Source: Pelagibacterium montanilacus
GTDB taxonomy: Bacteria > Pseudomonadota > Alphaproteobacteria > Rhizobiales > Devosiaceae
Length of the DNA: 64,000 nt
Direction: 5' to 3'
Assembly: GCF_003992665.1 (NCBI RefSeq)
Contig: NZ_RZMX01000006.1
Span: 1 to 64,000, forward strand
Part shown: positions 8,527-17,058 of the stretch, piece after piece
Layout of the letters: every line of letters begins with the position of its first letter
Numbering within the stretch: the first letter of the stretch is position 1
The notes under the pieces: generated by a model
The model's database searches: none
What the model saw: only the letters and a program-made list of their open reading frames with translations
Told to the model about the DNA's origin: nothing
Position numbers and translations under genes: made by a program

Positions 8527-8652
8527 TCGGTCCGAATGCAGGTGTGCGGGTCGGCAGCGCCGGCCCGCACACGTCAGATCTGATTTCTCGTGCTTTTCAG
8601 ACCGGAGAAGCGGTGTCGCTTTTCCTGCAAGCGCCCCCGGAGGGCAGGGCCA

Positions 8653-10437
8653 ATGGCTGACATCGTGCATCCCGTATCCGCCGCCCGTACCGGTCTCGGT
8701 CAGCGCCGTGCGCTGCTCAAGGCCGAAGATTGGCTTGGCCTCATAGTCGTCGCAGCGCTCGTCATCCTCGTGCTTGCACCCATGGCCACGGTGATCGTTC
8801 AGGCTTTCGTGCCGGGCCTTTTCTCGGGCCAGGCAAACCAGATCGGCTTTTCCGGGCTCGGCGAAGTCTTCTCGCGCCCGCTCTGGCAGCGCTCTCTCTC
8901 CAATTCGCTCTTCCTCGCCACAAGCGCCGCAGTGATCGGGGGCGCAATGGGCACCGGGCTTGCGATCGTCCGAGCCAATTCGCGCATGGTGCTGGGCCCG
9001 GCGCTTGATGTCGCCGCCTGGGCCATCATCGTGTTGCCCTCCTTCATCATCGCCCAGGGGTGGATCCTGTTCGCCTCCCGCGGGGGGATCGCCAACAATT
9101 GGCTGGGCCTTTCGTTCGTTCCCGACCTGGTCTTCAATCCCTGGGGTCTCGCCGTGGTGATGAGCCTCAAGGCTTTCCCCTTTGCCTACCTGACCGTGAC
9201 CGCGGCGCTCCAGTGGCGCATGGACGATTTCGTGCATGCGGCGCGTCTTTGCGGCGCGTCTCGCCTGCGGGTATTCACGACCATTCAGGTGCCCATGGTT
9301 CTGCCCGCCGTCCTCTCGGGCACGGCGCTGATCTTCATCGACGTGCTGGGCGATTTCGGGCTGCCGGCCGCGCTGGCGACCACCTACAGGTTTCCCACGC
9401 TGACCTATGCGATTTATGTAGCCATCAACCAGTCCCCGATCCGGTTTGATTTGGCCGGCGTTCTGGCCTTCTACGTCACCGCCATCATGCTCCTTGCCGT
9501 CATGTCCTATTTCTGGGTGCTGCGGAACCGGCGCTACGATTTCCTCGGCGGCAAGGCCCGGTTGCAAGGAGGAGGGGGATCCCGCTTGGCGCTCTGGCCC
9601 AATGTCATTGCCCTTCTGGCGCTGGTGATCACCATCGTCGTGCCGATCGGATCGAGCGCGCTCGTGTCGATCACGACTCGGATCGCCGACGGCCTGGCAC
9701 CGGCCAATCTCACGCTCGAGCACTATGCCTTTGTGCTGGACACGGGCGGTGCCTTCCTTAGTGCGCTCAGGACATCGATGGGCATCGCGATCATGGCGGC
9801 CATCGGAAGCGGCATCATCGCAGCTGCTGCGGCATATGTGGTGACCTTCTCGGACTTCCGGCTCAACCGCCTGATCGACCTCACCTGCACGCTCAGTCTT
9901 GCCGTTCCCGGCGTGGTGCTGGGCATTGGGTATATTTTCGTGTGGAATTCGCCCTTCCTCGACAGTCTCGGCCTCTCGCTTTACGGCAAGCCCGCAATCC
10001 TCATTCTCGCCGGCATTGCCGGTGCGGTGCCCATCGCGGTCCGCGTGCTGTTGGGCGCCATGGCGCAGGTGCCGGCGTCCATGCTCTCGGCTGCGGCGCT
10101 CCAGGGCGCAGCGCTGCCGCGCCGTCTGATGACCATCGCGATCCCTCTCGTGGCCGCGGCACTGGTCTCGGCAACGCTGACCGCGTTCGGCTCGGCCGTC
10201 TTCGATCTGGCGATCAACTCGATCCTGCGGCCGCCGCGCCTCGACGTCTTGCCGGTCTATGTAAACCGGGCCTTCGAGCAGGGCCAGTTCGGGGCGGCCA
10301 CGGCTGCAACGCTGCTAGCCGGTACCCTCACCATCCTTATCATCATGCTGGCGCGCCTCGCTGCCGGCCTCGCCATCAGCCGGCTGTGGTCCGTCCAGCC
10401 GCGCCGCGCAAAGGGAGCACGCCATGCTCAGGATTGA
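8653..10437 (+). CDS. Iron/thiamine-type ABC transporter permease, two fused permease domains
   Basis: 594-aa inner-membrane protein carrying two binding-protein-dependent transport domains in tandem, as in FbpB and ThiP. The first spans about residues 70-280 with loop AARLCGASRLRVFTTIQVP. The second spans about 340-580 with loop SAAALQGAALPRRLMTIAIP. Twelve or so hydrophobic helices are visible, and the homodimeric channel is therefore made by one chain. The start MADIVHPV (8653) has GGAGGGC eight bases upstream; the frame could extend to 8590. The ATPase gene overlaps its end by 14 bp, so the unit is an operon with the binding protein upstream. Confidence 0.87.
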   Translation: MADIVHPVSAARTGLGQRRALLKAEDWLGLIVVAALVILVLAPMATVIVQAFVPGLFSGQANQIGFSGLGEVFSRPLWQRSLSNSLFLATSAAVIGGAMGTGLAIVRANSRMVLGPALDVAAWAIIVLPSFIIAQGWILFASRGGIANNWLGLSFVPDLVFNPWGLAVVMSLKAFPFAYLTVTAALQWRMDDFVHAARLCGASRLRVFTTIQVPMVLPAVLSGTALIFIDVLGDFGLPAALATTYRFPTLTYAIYVAINQSPIRFDLAGVLAFYVTAIMLLAVMSYFWVLRNRRYDFLGGKARLQGGGGSRLALWPNVIALLALVITIVVPIGSSALVSITTRIADGLAPANLTLEHYAFVLDTGGAFLSALRTSMGIAIMAAIGSGIIAAAAAYVVTFSDFRLNRLIDLTCTLSLAVPGVVLGIGYIFVWNSPFLDSLGLSLYGKPAILILAGIAGAVPIAVRVLLGAMAQVPASMLSAAALQGAALPRRLMTIAIPLVAAALVSATLTAFGSAVFDLAINSILRPPRLDVLPVYVNRAFEQGQFGAATAATLLAGTLTILIIMLARLAAGLAISRLWSVQPRRAKGARHAQD

Positions 10438-11485
10438 GTCCCTCACCCGCCGGTTCGGCGACCAGACCATTCTCAAAGCCCTCTCGCTCGACGTGCCCGA
10501 AGGAGACGTCGCCTGCCTCGTAGGGCCCTCCGGCTGTGGCAAGTCCACCCTGCTGCGTCTCGTTGCCGGACTGGACCGGCCCGATGGCGGGCAAATCCGG
10601 CTGGGCGAAACCACCCTTTCCGCACCCGGTTGGGCGCTCGAGCCGCACAAGCGCAGGCTCAATATGGTGTTTCAGGACTACGCGCTGTGGCCGCACATGC
10701 GCGTGAGCCAGATCGTAGGCTATGGGCTGCGTCACATGACCCGTGCCGATCGCGATGCGCGGGTGGCCCATCTGCTCAAACTCGTGCAGATTCCCCATCT
10801 CGCCGATCGGCTCCCTTCCCAGATTTCGGGCGGCCAGCAACAGCGCGTCGCCATCGCCCGCGCGCTCGCGACCGATCCCGATATTTTGCTCCTGGACGAA
10901 CCGCTCTCCAACTTGGACGTTCAGCTGCGTCTCGAGATGCGCAAGGAATTCAGCGAGCTGTTCAAGGCGGTGGGCAAAACCGTACTCTATGTCACGCACG
11001 ATCCTCTGGAGGCCTGCGCCTTTGCGGATACGCTGGTTGTGATGCGCGAGGGTGAAATCGAGCAGATGGGCAGTCCGGAAAGCCTGTTCGCAGAGCCGAG
11101 ATCGGCCTGGATCGCGACATTGGCGGGCTATGAGACGCGCATGGAAGGCGAACTGACCGAGATTAGCGGGCGCGATCGTGTCGGCGTCAGGATTGGCGAC
11201 CAGTTGATGGAGTTGCCCCGGCGCCATATCGGGTTGGGGCGCACGGGCCGGGCGGTGGTCATGGTGCCGTCGGCGGCGATTTCGCTGGCGGACGATGCCG
11301 GACGGGGGCGTCCTGGAACGCTCAAGGGGCAGATCACCCATTGCCTGTTCGAGGGGCGTGGCTGGCGTGTGGTCATTGATATCGAGGGCCAGCCCCTGTC
11401 GCTCAATTCCACTCGGAGGTTTGCCCCCGGTGGCTGGACGACCGTTCATGTCGATGCCAGCGCGGCGGCTGTCTTCCCGCAATGA
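10424..11485 (+). CDS. Iron/thiamine-type ABC transporter ATPase (FbpC-like)
   Basis: 353-aa ATPase of the importer. Walker A GPSGCGKST (about 34-42), Q-loop VFQDYALWPH, signature ISGGQQQR, Walker B ILLLDEP and switch His in VTHDPLEA are all present. Residues after about 235 form a C-terminal regulatory domain of the TOBE/FbpC kind. Start and stop both overlap neighbours (14 bp with the permease, 4 bp with the Nudix gene), so the three are co-translated. The degree of overlap argues that the Nudix enzyme belongs to this transport function. Confidence 0.88.
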   Translation: MLRIESLTRRFGDQTILKALSLDVPEGDVACLVGPSGCGKSTLLRLVAGLDRPDGGQIRLGETTLSAPGWALEPHKRRLNMVFQDYALWPHMRVSQIVGYGLRHMTRADRDARVAHLLKLVQIPHLADRLPSQISGGQQQRVAIARALATDPDILLLDEPLSNLDVQLRLEMRKEFSELFKAVGKTVLYVTHDPLEACAFADTLVVMREGEIEQMGSPESLFAEPRSAWIATLAGYETRMEGELTEISGRDRVGVRIGDQLMELPRRHIGLGRTGRAVVMVPSAAISLADDAGRGRPGTLKGQITHCLFEGRGWRVVIDIEGQPLSLNSTRRFAPGGWTTVHVDASAAAVFPQ

Positions 11486-12267
11486 CCACAGCGATGTCGT
11501 CCCTGGCCGGGACGCAGCCCGGCTATGTCCCGTTTCGCGTCACTCAGTCCGCAGAGCCACTGGGCCATGTGTCCGATGATGTGGCCGACCTTCTGGTCAG
11601 GGCCGGATCGGTGAGCAGGTCCGGATCGGCGATTGTGCTTGAACCGCACGACAACCTCACGCTCACCCTGGATCACGTCCGGCAGGTGCTGTTTCAAGAA
11701 GCGGCTATAGGACCGCCCAGAGGGGAAGCGATGCCCGTGACCTTGGGGCCCGGCGGAAAGGAAGTGGCCCGAATCGACCGTAGCGCCCTTCGTGTTCTGG
11801 GGCTCTGGGCTACCAAGGTGCACATCAACGGTCTGATCCGGGATGCGGCGGGCGAGGGCGCCGTGTGGCTTTCACGTCGCGCAGCGAGCGCGGCAGCAGC
11901 CCCCGGGTCGTTCGACACGATGGTTGCCGGTGGCCTTGCCTGCGGGCAGACCCCGCTCGAGACAGCCCGAAAAGAGGCATGGGAAGAAGCCGGCCTGATG
12001 CCCGAGGCGCTCGACGCCCTGCGCATGGTAACCCGTATGCCGGTGGTTTACGCCAGCGATCAGGGGCTGCATCAGGAACTGCTGGTAATCTACGATCTGG
12101 ACCTGCCACCCGGGTTCACTCCCCGATGCATCGACGGGGAGATCGACGAGACCGTGTGTATCCCACTTTCAAGGCTCGGACAGGCGCTCGATGGCGGCAT
12201 GGCCTTCAAGACCAGTTCGGCGCTGGTCTGCCGGGAGCTGCTGGCGCGGTACGTATCTGAATTCTGA
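11482..12267 (+). CDS. Nudix hydrolase with DUF4743-type N-terminus (Tnr3-like)
   Basis: 261 aa with two parts. Residues 1-110 resemble the DUF4743 region found in yeast Tnr3 and plant Nudix 20/24. Residues 110-261 are a Nudix domain. The Nudix box reads GGLACGQTPLETAR followed by KEAWEEAGL: the core E-x-x-E-E metal ligands are kept, while the consensus Glu before the x7 spacer is Gln and the Arg is Lys. In that family the known activity is hydrolysis of damaged thiamine diphosphates (oxo- and oxythiamine forms). The 4-bp overlap with the ATPase gene suggests that the importer handles thiamine or a thiamine-like compound. That link is inference; the binding-protein family also includes ferric iron carriers. 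Confidence 0.78.
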   Translation: MTTAMSSLAGTQPGYVPFRVTQSAEPLGHVSDDVADLLVRAGSVSRSGSAIVLEPHDNLTLTLDHVRQVLFQEAAIGPPRGEAMPVTLGPGGKEVARIDRSALRVLGLWATKVHINGLIRDAAGEGAVWLSRRAASAAAAPGSFDTMVAGGLACGQTPLETARKEAWEEAGLMPEALDALRMVTRMPVVYASDQGLHQELLVIYDLDLPPGFTPRCIDGEIDETVCIPLSRLGQALDGGMAFKTSSALVCRELLARYVSEF

Positions 12268-12280
12268 TCGAAATAGAGTG

Positions 12281-12312
12281 CCCCCCACGCTCCTTTCCAG
12301 TCGCGTGGGGGG
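12281..12312. terminator. Hairpin between convergent operons
   Basis: A perfect 10-bp GC-rich stem (12281-12290 with 12303-12312) and 12-nt loop lie 14 bp after the Nudix stop and 32 bp before the end of the sugar permease gene on the other strand. It lacks a T-tract on either strand, so it may act as a weak bidirectional terminator or mRNA end stabiliser. Confidence 0.6.
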
Positions 12313-12344
12313 CGGACGCCCGGGAGGAGCGGGCTTTTCCGGAT

Positions 12345-13346
12345 CTAGCCGAAATACCTCACGCGGATCGCGTCGATGGCCACGGCGATGAAGATCATGA
12401 ACCCGCCGATCATGCCCACATAGAAGGACGGAACGTTGACGATGGCCAGGCCAACCTGGATGACGGTGAGCAGCAACACTCCGCCCAGCACACCGATCAC
12501 ATTTCCACGGCCGCCAAAGACGCTGATGCCGCCAATGATGGGCGCGGCAATCGCATAGAGCAGATAGCTCGAGCCCTGCGATGATGTGATCGCCATCTGC
12601 CATGAGGCCAGAAGAAAGCCACCCAGCCCGGCAAGGCAGCCGGCAATGGTGAAGGCGGCGATCTTGACCCGGTCGACGCGAATGCCTGCGGAATTGGCCG
12701 CGGTCGCATTGCCGCCCACCGCGTAGATGCTCCGCCCCAGAACCGTGCGCCGGAGCATGATGCCCACGACCACGATAGCGGCGATGAACACCACCGGCAT
12801 GATCGGCCACCCGCCGACAGTCGCCTGCCCGATCCAGACATATCCGTCCGAAAGATTGGTGATCGTGCGGCCCTGGGTGATCGCGAGCAGCGCGCCTTCG
12901 AGGATGATCATCATCGCCAGTGTCTGGATGAGCGACACCATGCGCAGCTTGGTGATGCACAGCCCGTTGAAAAAGCCGATCAGAGTGCCGACCCCGACGC
13001 CCACCAGCATGGCGAGGAACCAGGGCAGTCCGAGTTCGGAATAGGCGAGCGCGCCGATGGCCGAGGAAAACCCGAGATTGGCCGGTATCGAGAGGTCGAT
13101 TTCTGCCACCATCAGGGGCAGGGCGACCGCAAGGCCCAGCATGCCGAGCACGGTCGCCTGGACCATTACGTTCTGCAGGTTGAAGACCGTGAAAAAGAAC
13201 TGGTTGAACAGGCCGAACAGCACGACCAGCGCCACCAGCCAGATCCAGACCACGTTGTGCAGCACCCAGGCAAGCACGTTGCGACCGGTTGTCGATTTGC
13301 CGGAACCGGGTGGCGATCCCGAGAGGGTTGCAGATGAATTGCTCAT
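12345..13346 (-). CDS. Ribose-type sugar ABC transporter permease (RbsC-like)
   Basis: 333-aa inner-membrane permease of the BPD_transp_2 family, with about ten hydrophobic helices and the family segments AEIDLSIPANLGF, GNATAANSAGI and GGRGNVIGVLGG. MSNSSATLSG is taken as the start because GGAGAA sits six bases before its ATG; a Met four codons earlier is also possible. It is the last gene of a minus-strand operon binding protein, ATPase, permease. The family imports pentoses, hexoses and sugar alcohols. Confidence 0.88.
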   Translation of the reverse strand: MSNSSATLSGSPPGSGKSTTGRNVLAWVLHNVVWIWLVALVVLFGLFNQFFFTVFNLQNVMVQATVLGMLGLAVALPLMVAEIDLSIPANLGFSSAIGALAYSELGLPWFLAMLVGVGVGTLIGFFNGLCITKLRMVSLIQTLAMMIILEGALLAITQGRTITNLSDGYVWIGQATVGGWPIMPVVFIAAIVVVGIMLRRTVLGRSIYAVGGNATAANSAGIRVDRVKIAAFTIAGCLAGLGGFLLASWQMAITSSQGSSYLLYAIAAPIIGGISVFGGRGNVIGVLGGVLLLTVIQVGLAIVNVPSFYVGMIGGFMIFIAVAIDAIRVRYFG

Positions 13347-13376
13347 AGTCTTCTCCATGTCGCCCGTCGTCTCGCC

Positions 13377-14888
13377 CTAGGCCGTCTGGCGCTGGCGCAG
13401 GCGCTGATTGGTTATGTCCGCTCCGGTGATCTCTTCGACGACATCTCCGCCCGCAAAGACGCAGACCCGGTCGACCGAGCGGCAGATCTCGTCGATGTCG
13501 GTGGATACGATGACCACGGCGACGCCACGCGAGGCGAGGTCGTCGATGATCCGCAAGACGTCCTGCTTGACGCCCACGTCGATGCCGCGCGTCGGCTCAT
13601 CGAGGATCAGTAGGCGCGGTTCAGTGGCCATGACGCGCCCGAGACACACCTTCTGCTGGTTGCCGCCGCTCAGCGTGTCCACCTGCACGTCGCCGCCGGG
13701 CGCCTTGATGCCCATCAGCTCGAAATAGCGCGCGCTGATGGATCTGATCTCACCGAAATCGATGAAGTTCAATTTAGAGAGGCGACTTAGAGAGGATAGC
13801 GAAAGATTCTGGTCGATCGACATCTGACCCACCAATCCGTCGCGACGCCTGTCGTCCGAGAGAAATGCGATCCCCCGATCGAACGCTTCAGTCGGATGGC
13901 CGGGCAAGCGCGTGCCCTGCGTTCCGCCAAGGCTGATCGAGCCTGATGAGGAGGGGATGAGTCCGAACAGCGCGCGGGCCAGTTCCTTGGCCCCGGACCC
14001 CGGCAGGCCTGTGAACCCCACGATCTCGCCGGGATGCAGATCGAGCGCCTCGAGGCGCACGCCCTGTGCAGCTACGTCCCGGATCTCGATCCGCGCGGAC
14101 TCGACTCCGAAATCCTGGCGCTTCCGCTGGAAAAGATCGAGTCCACGTCCCAGAACGAGTTCCGAAAGGGCTTCGGAGGTCATTGTGGACATGTCCTTGG
14201 TCCCACCGGCCAGCCTGCTGTCACGCAGTACTGAAACCGCGTCGCAGATCTCTAGAATTTCGTCATTGTAGTGCGAGATGAAGATGAAAGTGACGCCCTC
14301 GGCCTTGAGCCGCCGCATGAACCCGAAAAGTTCGGTCCGGTCGTCGGCATCGAGCGACGTGGTTGGCTCGTCGAGGATAATGACGTTGCCGCCCGAAAAC
14401 ATGGCGCGCAGGATATTGAGCTTGCGGCGCGCGACGGCGTCGAGCTTGTCGGCGCGCATCCTGGGGTCGATGCCGGTGCCCTCGAGCATGCGGGCTGCGT
14501 CGGCGCGCAACGTTCGCCAGTTCACAAAGCCCTTGCTGGACGGCCAGATCCCGAGCATCAAATTCTCGGCCGCGTCCAGATGATCGACGATCATCGGCTC
14601 CTGGGTGACGAGAAACACCCCGGCGTGCTCCATGCTCTTGACGTCGGCGTGCTCGATGGGCTTGCCGTTGAGATAGATGGTGCCGCTGGTGGGCTTGCGC
14701 TGGCCCGAGATCAGGCCGACCAGCGTGCTCTTGCCGGCCCCGTTCTCGCCCAGCAGGCCGTGGATGGTCCCGCGCTGGATGTCGAGCGTGACGTTCTGGA
14801 GTGCGATGACGGCGCCGTATGTGCGGCCCAGGTCCTCGACCCGGAGCACCACATCGCCCTTCTCGCTTTGCGATGATTGAAGGCTCAT
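13377..14888 (-). CDS. Ribose-type sugar ABC transporter ATPase, two ABC domains
   Basis: 503-aa ATPase of the RbsA/XylG/MglA type with two ABC cassettes in one chain. The first has Walker A GENGAGKST and Walker B VIILDEP. Its usual LSGGQ is replaced by a short region around AMFSGGNVI, so it may be degenerate. The second has a degenerate P-loop (GLPGSGAKE), typical of this family, but intact LSGGNQQK and LLILDEP motifs. The start is MSLQSSQSEK at 14888, with AGGACGGG upstream. It pairs with the permease 30 bp downstream. Confidence 0.88.
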   Translation of the reverse strand: MSLQSSQSEKGDVVLRVEDLGRTYGAVIALQNVTLDIQRGTIHGLLGENGAGKSTLVGLISGQRKPTSGTIYLNGKPIEHADVKSMEHAGVFLVTQEPMIVDHLDAAENLMLGIWPSSKGFVNWRTLRADAARMLEGTGIDPRMRADKLDAVARRKLNILRAMFSGGNVIILDEPTTSLDADDRTELFGFMRRLKAEGVTFIFISHYNDEILEICDAVSVLRDSRLAGGTKDMSTMTSEALSELVLGRGLDLFQRKRQDFGVESARIEIRDVAAQGVRLEALDLHPGEIVGFTGLPGSGAKELARALFGLIPSSSGSISLGGTQGTRLPGHPTEAFDRGIAFLSDDRRRDGLVGQMSIDQNLSLSSLSRLSKLNFIDFGEIRSISARYFELMGIKAPGGDVQVDTLSGGNQQKVCLGRVMATEPRLLILDEPTRGIDVGVKQDVLRIIDDLASRGVAVVIVSTDIDEICRSVDRVCVFAGGDVVEEITGADITNQRLRQRQTA

Positions 14889-14915
14889 GATTGGCCCGTC
14901 CTGCAAATGATCGGT

Positions 14916-14945
14916 GTGCCGGCGCCCCATCAAGGCCGCCGGCAC
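14916..14945 (-). promoter_or_regulatory. Intercistronic hairpin after the sugar-binding protein gene
   Basis: A perfect 9-bp stem (14916-14924 with 14937-14945) lies in the 117-bp gap between the binding-protein stop and the ATPase start. A second 7-bp dyad (GCATCAG facing CTGATGC) lies nearer the binding-protein gene. This again suggests differential expression of the binding protein. Confidence 0.55.
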
Positions 14946-15005
14946 TCGGATGATCGGCGCATCAGACGGTAGACCCGCCTGATGCCTGAACGCAATTGGG
15001 TTCCC

Positions 15006-16082
15006 TTAGGTGTAGGCGATGCCCCACTCGCCCTCGGCGATGGCACCCCAGTGGCGCGGATCGTCCACATTGCTGCCGTCGATCACGAAGGCCGGGATGA
15101 TGAGCGTCGGGCCGGTCGCACCGTCGACGATCTCGCCTTCTTCCCAGAAGTACTTCTCGTTGCGATAGGTGCCGAGCGGCACGGCTTCGCCCTGCATGGA
15201 GTGCTTCTGGAGCATCTCGACCGCGATCTCGCCATAGGCGATCGGGTCCTGGGAGACGCAGGCGTCCATGTAGCCGTCGCGGATCCACTCGAGCGCCACC
15301 GGCTCGCCGTCGATGTTCACGAAGATGACGTGGCCTTCCTCGCCCACAGGCTTCCAGCGGTCGCGCTGGCGCAGGGCCGTTGCAATGCCGCGGGAAGGGG
15401 AGTCGCTGGGGGCGTGCACGGCGTCCAGATCGGGGTATTCCGACAGGGTGGACAGCGTGACCGAGAGCATCTGCTCGAGTTCGCCCTCGGTGGGGCGGGC
15501 GAGGTAGTTGATCTCGGGGTACTGCGCGAAGACCGAGTCCATGCCTTCCTTGCGCAGGCGCCAAGCCACGCTCTCGAGCGCGCCATAGCAGTTGAGAACG
15601 GTGCCGCGCGGGCTGCCGTACTTCTCGACGAGACGCTTGACGATTTCTTCGGCAGCCATGACGCCACCTTCGAAGTTGTCGAAGCTGATGGTGATCGCCA
15701 CGTCACCGCCTTCGGACGGCGTATCGATGATAGCGACCGGAATGTTCTGCTGGTTATAGCGACGGATGGCGCTGACAATCGCCTGGCTGTCGATCGGATC
15801 GCTGACGATCGCAGACGGCTGGCTGAGCATCAGGCTCTGCCACTGCTCGAGCTGGCGGGTGTTGTCGAAGTTTGCGTTGGTCGCCTGGAATTCCCAGCTA
15901 TTGGCCTCCACGGCGCGCTTCACGGCCTCTTCTTCAATCACGAAGAAATAATAGTCGAGGCTCTTGTTGGAGAAGGGCACGAAGACGCGATCCTGGCCCA
16001 TGATGGGGCCCGCCATTGCGGACAAGCCGAGGGCGCTGCCCCCTGCGAGAACGGTGCGCCTGTTCAGTTTGAAGTTTGACAC
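15006..16082 (-). CDS. Sugar/polyol ABC transporter substrate-binding protein
   Basis: 358-aa periplasmic binding protein of the ribose/galactose type (peripla_BP_4). It begins at GTG 16082 (SNFKLNRRTVLAGG), with GGGAGG ten bases upstream. The NRRTVLAGG segment is a twin-arginine signal. The mature region starts near VFVPFSNKSLDYYF and contains the hinge segments SEGGDVAITISFDNF and IDGEPVALEWIRDGY. It is the first gene of the importer operon. A TTGACA box and a 15-bp motif shared with the catabolic operon promoter lie upstream. Confidence 0.87.
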   Translation of the reverse strand: MSNFKLNRRTVLAGGSALGLSAMAGPIMGQDRVFVPFSNKSLDYYFFVIEEEAVKRAVEANSWEFQATNANFDNTRQLEQWQSLMLSQPSAIVSDPIDSQAIVSAIRRYNQQNIPVAIIDTPSEGGDVAITISFDNFEGGVMAAEEIVKRLVEKYGSPRGTVLNCYGALESVAWRLRKEGMDSVFAQYPEINYLARPTEGELEQMLSVTLSTLSEYPDLDAVHAPSDSPSRGIATALRQRDRWKPVGEEGHVIFVNIDGEPVALEWIRDGYMDACVSQDPIAYGEIAVEMLQKHSMQGEAVPLGTYRNEKYFWEEGEIVDGATGPTLIIPAFVIDGSNVDDPRHWGAIAEGEWGIAYT

Positions 16083-16112
16083 GATTGAATCCTCCCTTGG
16101 TCTGGATTGCAT

Positions 16113-16144
16113 GTAGTTTTGCTATTTCTTGAGTTGTGTGTCAA
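16113..16144 (-). promoter_or_regulatory. Promoter and candidate RpiR operator of the sugar importer
   Basis: Reading toward the importer, TTGACA (complement of 16139-16144) is a perfect -35 box. The -10 region is weak and is covered by GTAGTTTTGCTATTT (plus strand 16113-16127). A 13/15 match to this motif occurs at the promoter of the catabolic operon (21650-21664). The core TAG-N5-CTA is a small palindrome. The likely ligand is the RpiR-family regulator encoded in this locus. Confidence 0.45.
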
Positions 16145-16314
16145 CTGACTCGCGCCATCTTCATTGCGAAAATCCGCTCGAATTTGATGATTCTAGGCGT
16201 TGGTGTCGCTAGTGTTTCTGCGTCTTTCAAGAAAAATTCGCACAATCGGGCGCTGGCTGGTCGGCGAGGTGCCCCAGCCATGGTAAGCGAGCGGGTATCT
16301 AGAGTTTTACTACA

Positions 16315-17040
16315 TTATCGCATCTTAACGTAGGACGAGCCGTCGAAGCACCCGACCACCATGCCGTCTGCCTCCCGCGTGAACAGCCCGTTCTCGACCA
16401 CGCCGGGAATGCGGTTGAGCTCGATTTCCAGCTTGCCCGGCTCATCGATGGGCGTGCACTTGCAGTCGAGAATGAAGTGGCCGCTGTCTGTGACAACGGG
16501 CTGGCCGTCGCGCATGCGCCTCGTGATCTGCGCGCCGGCAATGCCGTGTTCGGTGAGCGCGCGGGCGACCATCCGCTCTGTCTGCTTCCAGGCGAACTGG
16601 ACGACCTCGACGGGCAGGGGAAATGCGCCCAGCGTATCCACGATCTTGCTCTCGTCGCAGATTGTGATCATCTGGCGCGAGGCATGGGCGACGATCTTTT
16701 CCCACAAGAGGCAAGCGCCGCCGCCCTTGATCATGTTGAAGGCGCGGTCGATCTCGTCGGGGCCATCGACCGTCAGGTCGATCTCGCCTAGCTCGTTCGG
16801 GTCGGTGATCGCGATGCCCGACTGGCGCGCGACGTCGATGGTGGCGCGCGAAGTGGCCGTGCAGGTCAGCTTCATGCCCTCGGCGACATGCTTGCCCAGC
16901 TCACGCACAAAGAAATGGGACGTGGTACCCGAGCCCAGCCCGAGGGTCATGCCGTCGCGCACGAACTCGGCGATCACGCGTCGGCCTGCGGTCTTCTTGG
17001 CTTCGTTCTGGATTTCGGTCTTGTCGAGCTGCGATGTCAT
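16315..17040 (-). CDS. rpiA: Ribose-5-phosphate isomerase A
   Basis: Interconverts D-ribose 5-phosphate and D-ribulose 5-phosphate in the cytoplasm. At 241 aa it is slightly longer than E. coli RpiA. The phosphate-binding GLGSGTTSHFFV, the active-site VDGPDEID with its two Asp, and KGGGACLLWEK (catalytic Lys and Glu region) are all intact. It is the last gene of a catabolic operon with a kinase, a phosphatase, an aldehyde dehydrogenase and an RpiR regulator. A pathway-specific second RpiA for a pentulose 5-phosphate, rather than the housekeeping enzyme, is plausible. Confidence 0.9.
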   Translation of the reverse strand: MTSQLDKTEIQNEAKKTAGRRVIAEFVRDGMTLGLGSGTTSHFFVRELGKHVAEGMKLTCTATSRATIDVARQSGIAITDPNELGEIDLTVDGPDEIDRAFNMIKGGGACLLWEKIVAHASRQMITICDESKIVDTLGAFPLPVEVVQFAWKQTERMVARALTEHGIAGAQITRRMRDGQPVVTDSGHFILDCKCTPIDEPGKLEIELNRIPGVVENGLFTREADGMVVGCFDGSSYVKMR

Positions 17041-17058
17041 CGTGTGCAGGTCCGTGTG

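Noticed and set aside
7417-9723. 768-codon minus-strand frame
   Set aside because: Antisense to the binding protein and double permease, no recognisable domain, and amino-acid composition typical of an antisense shadow.
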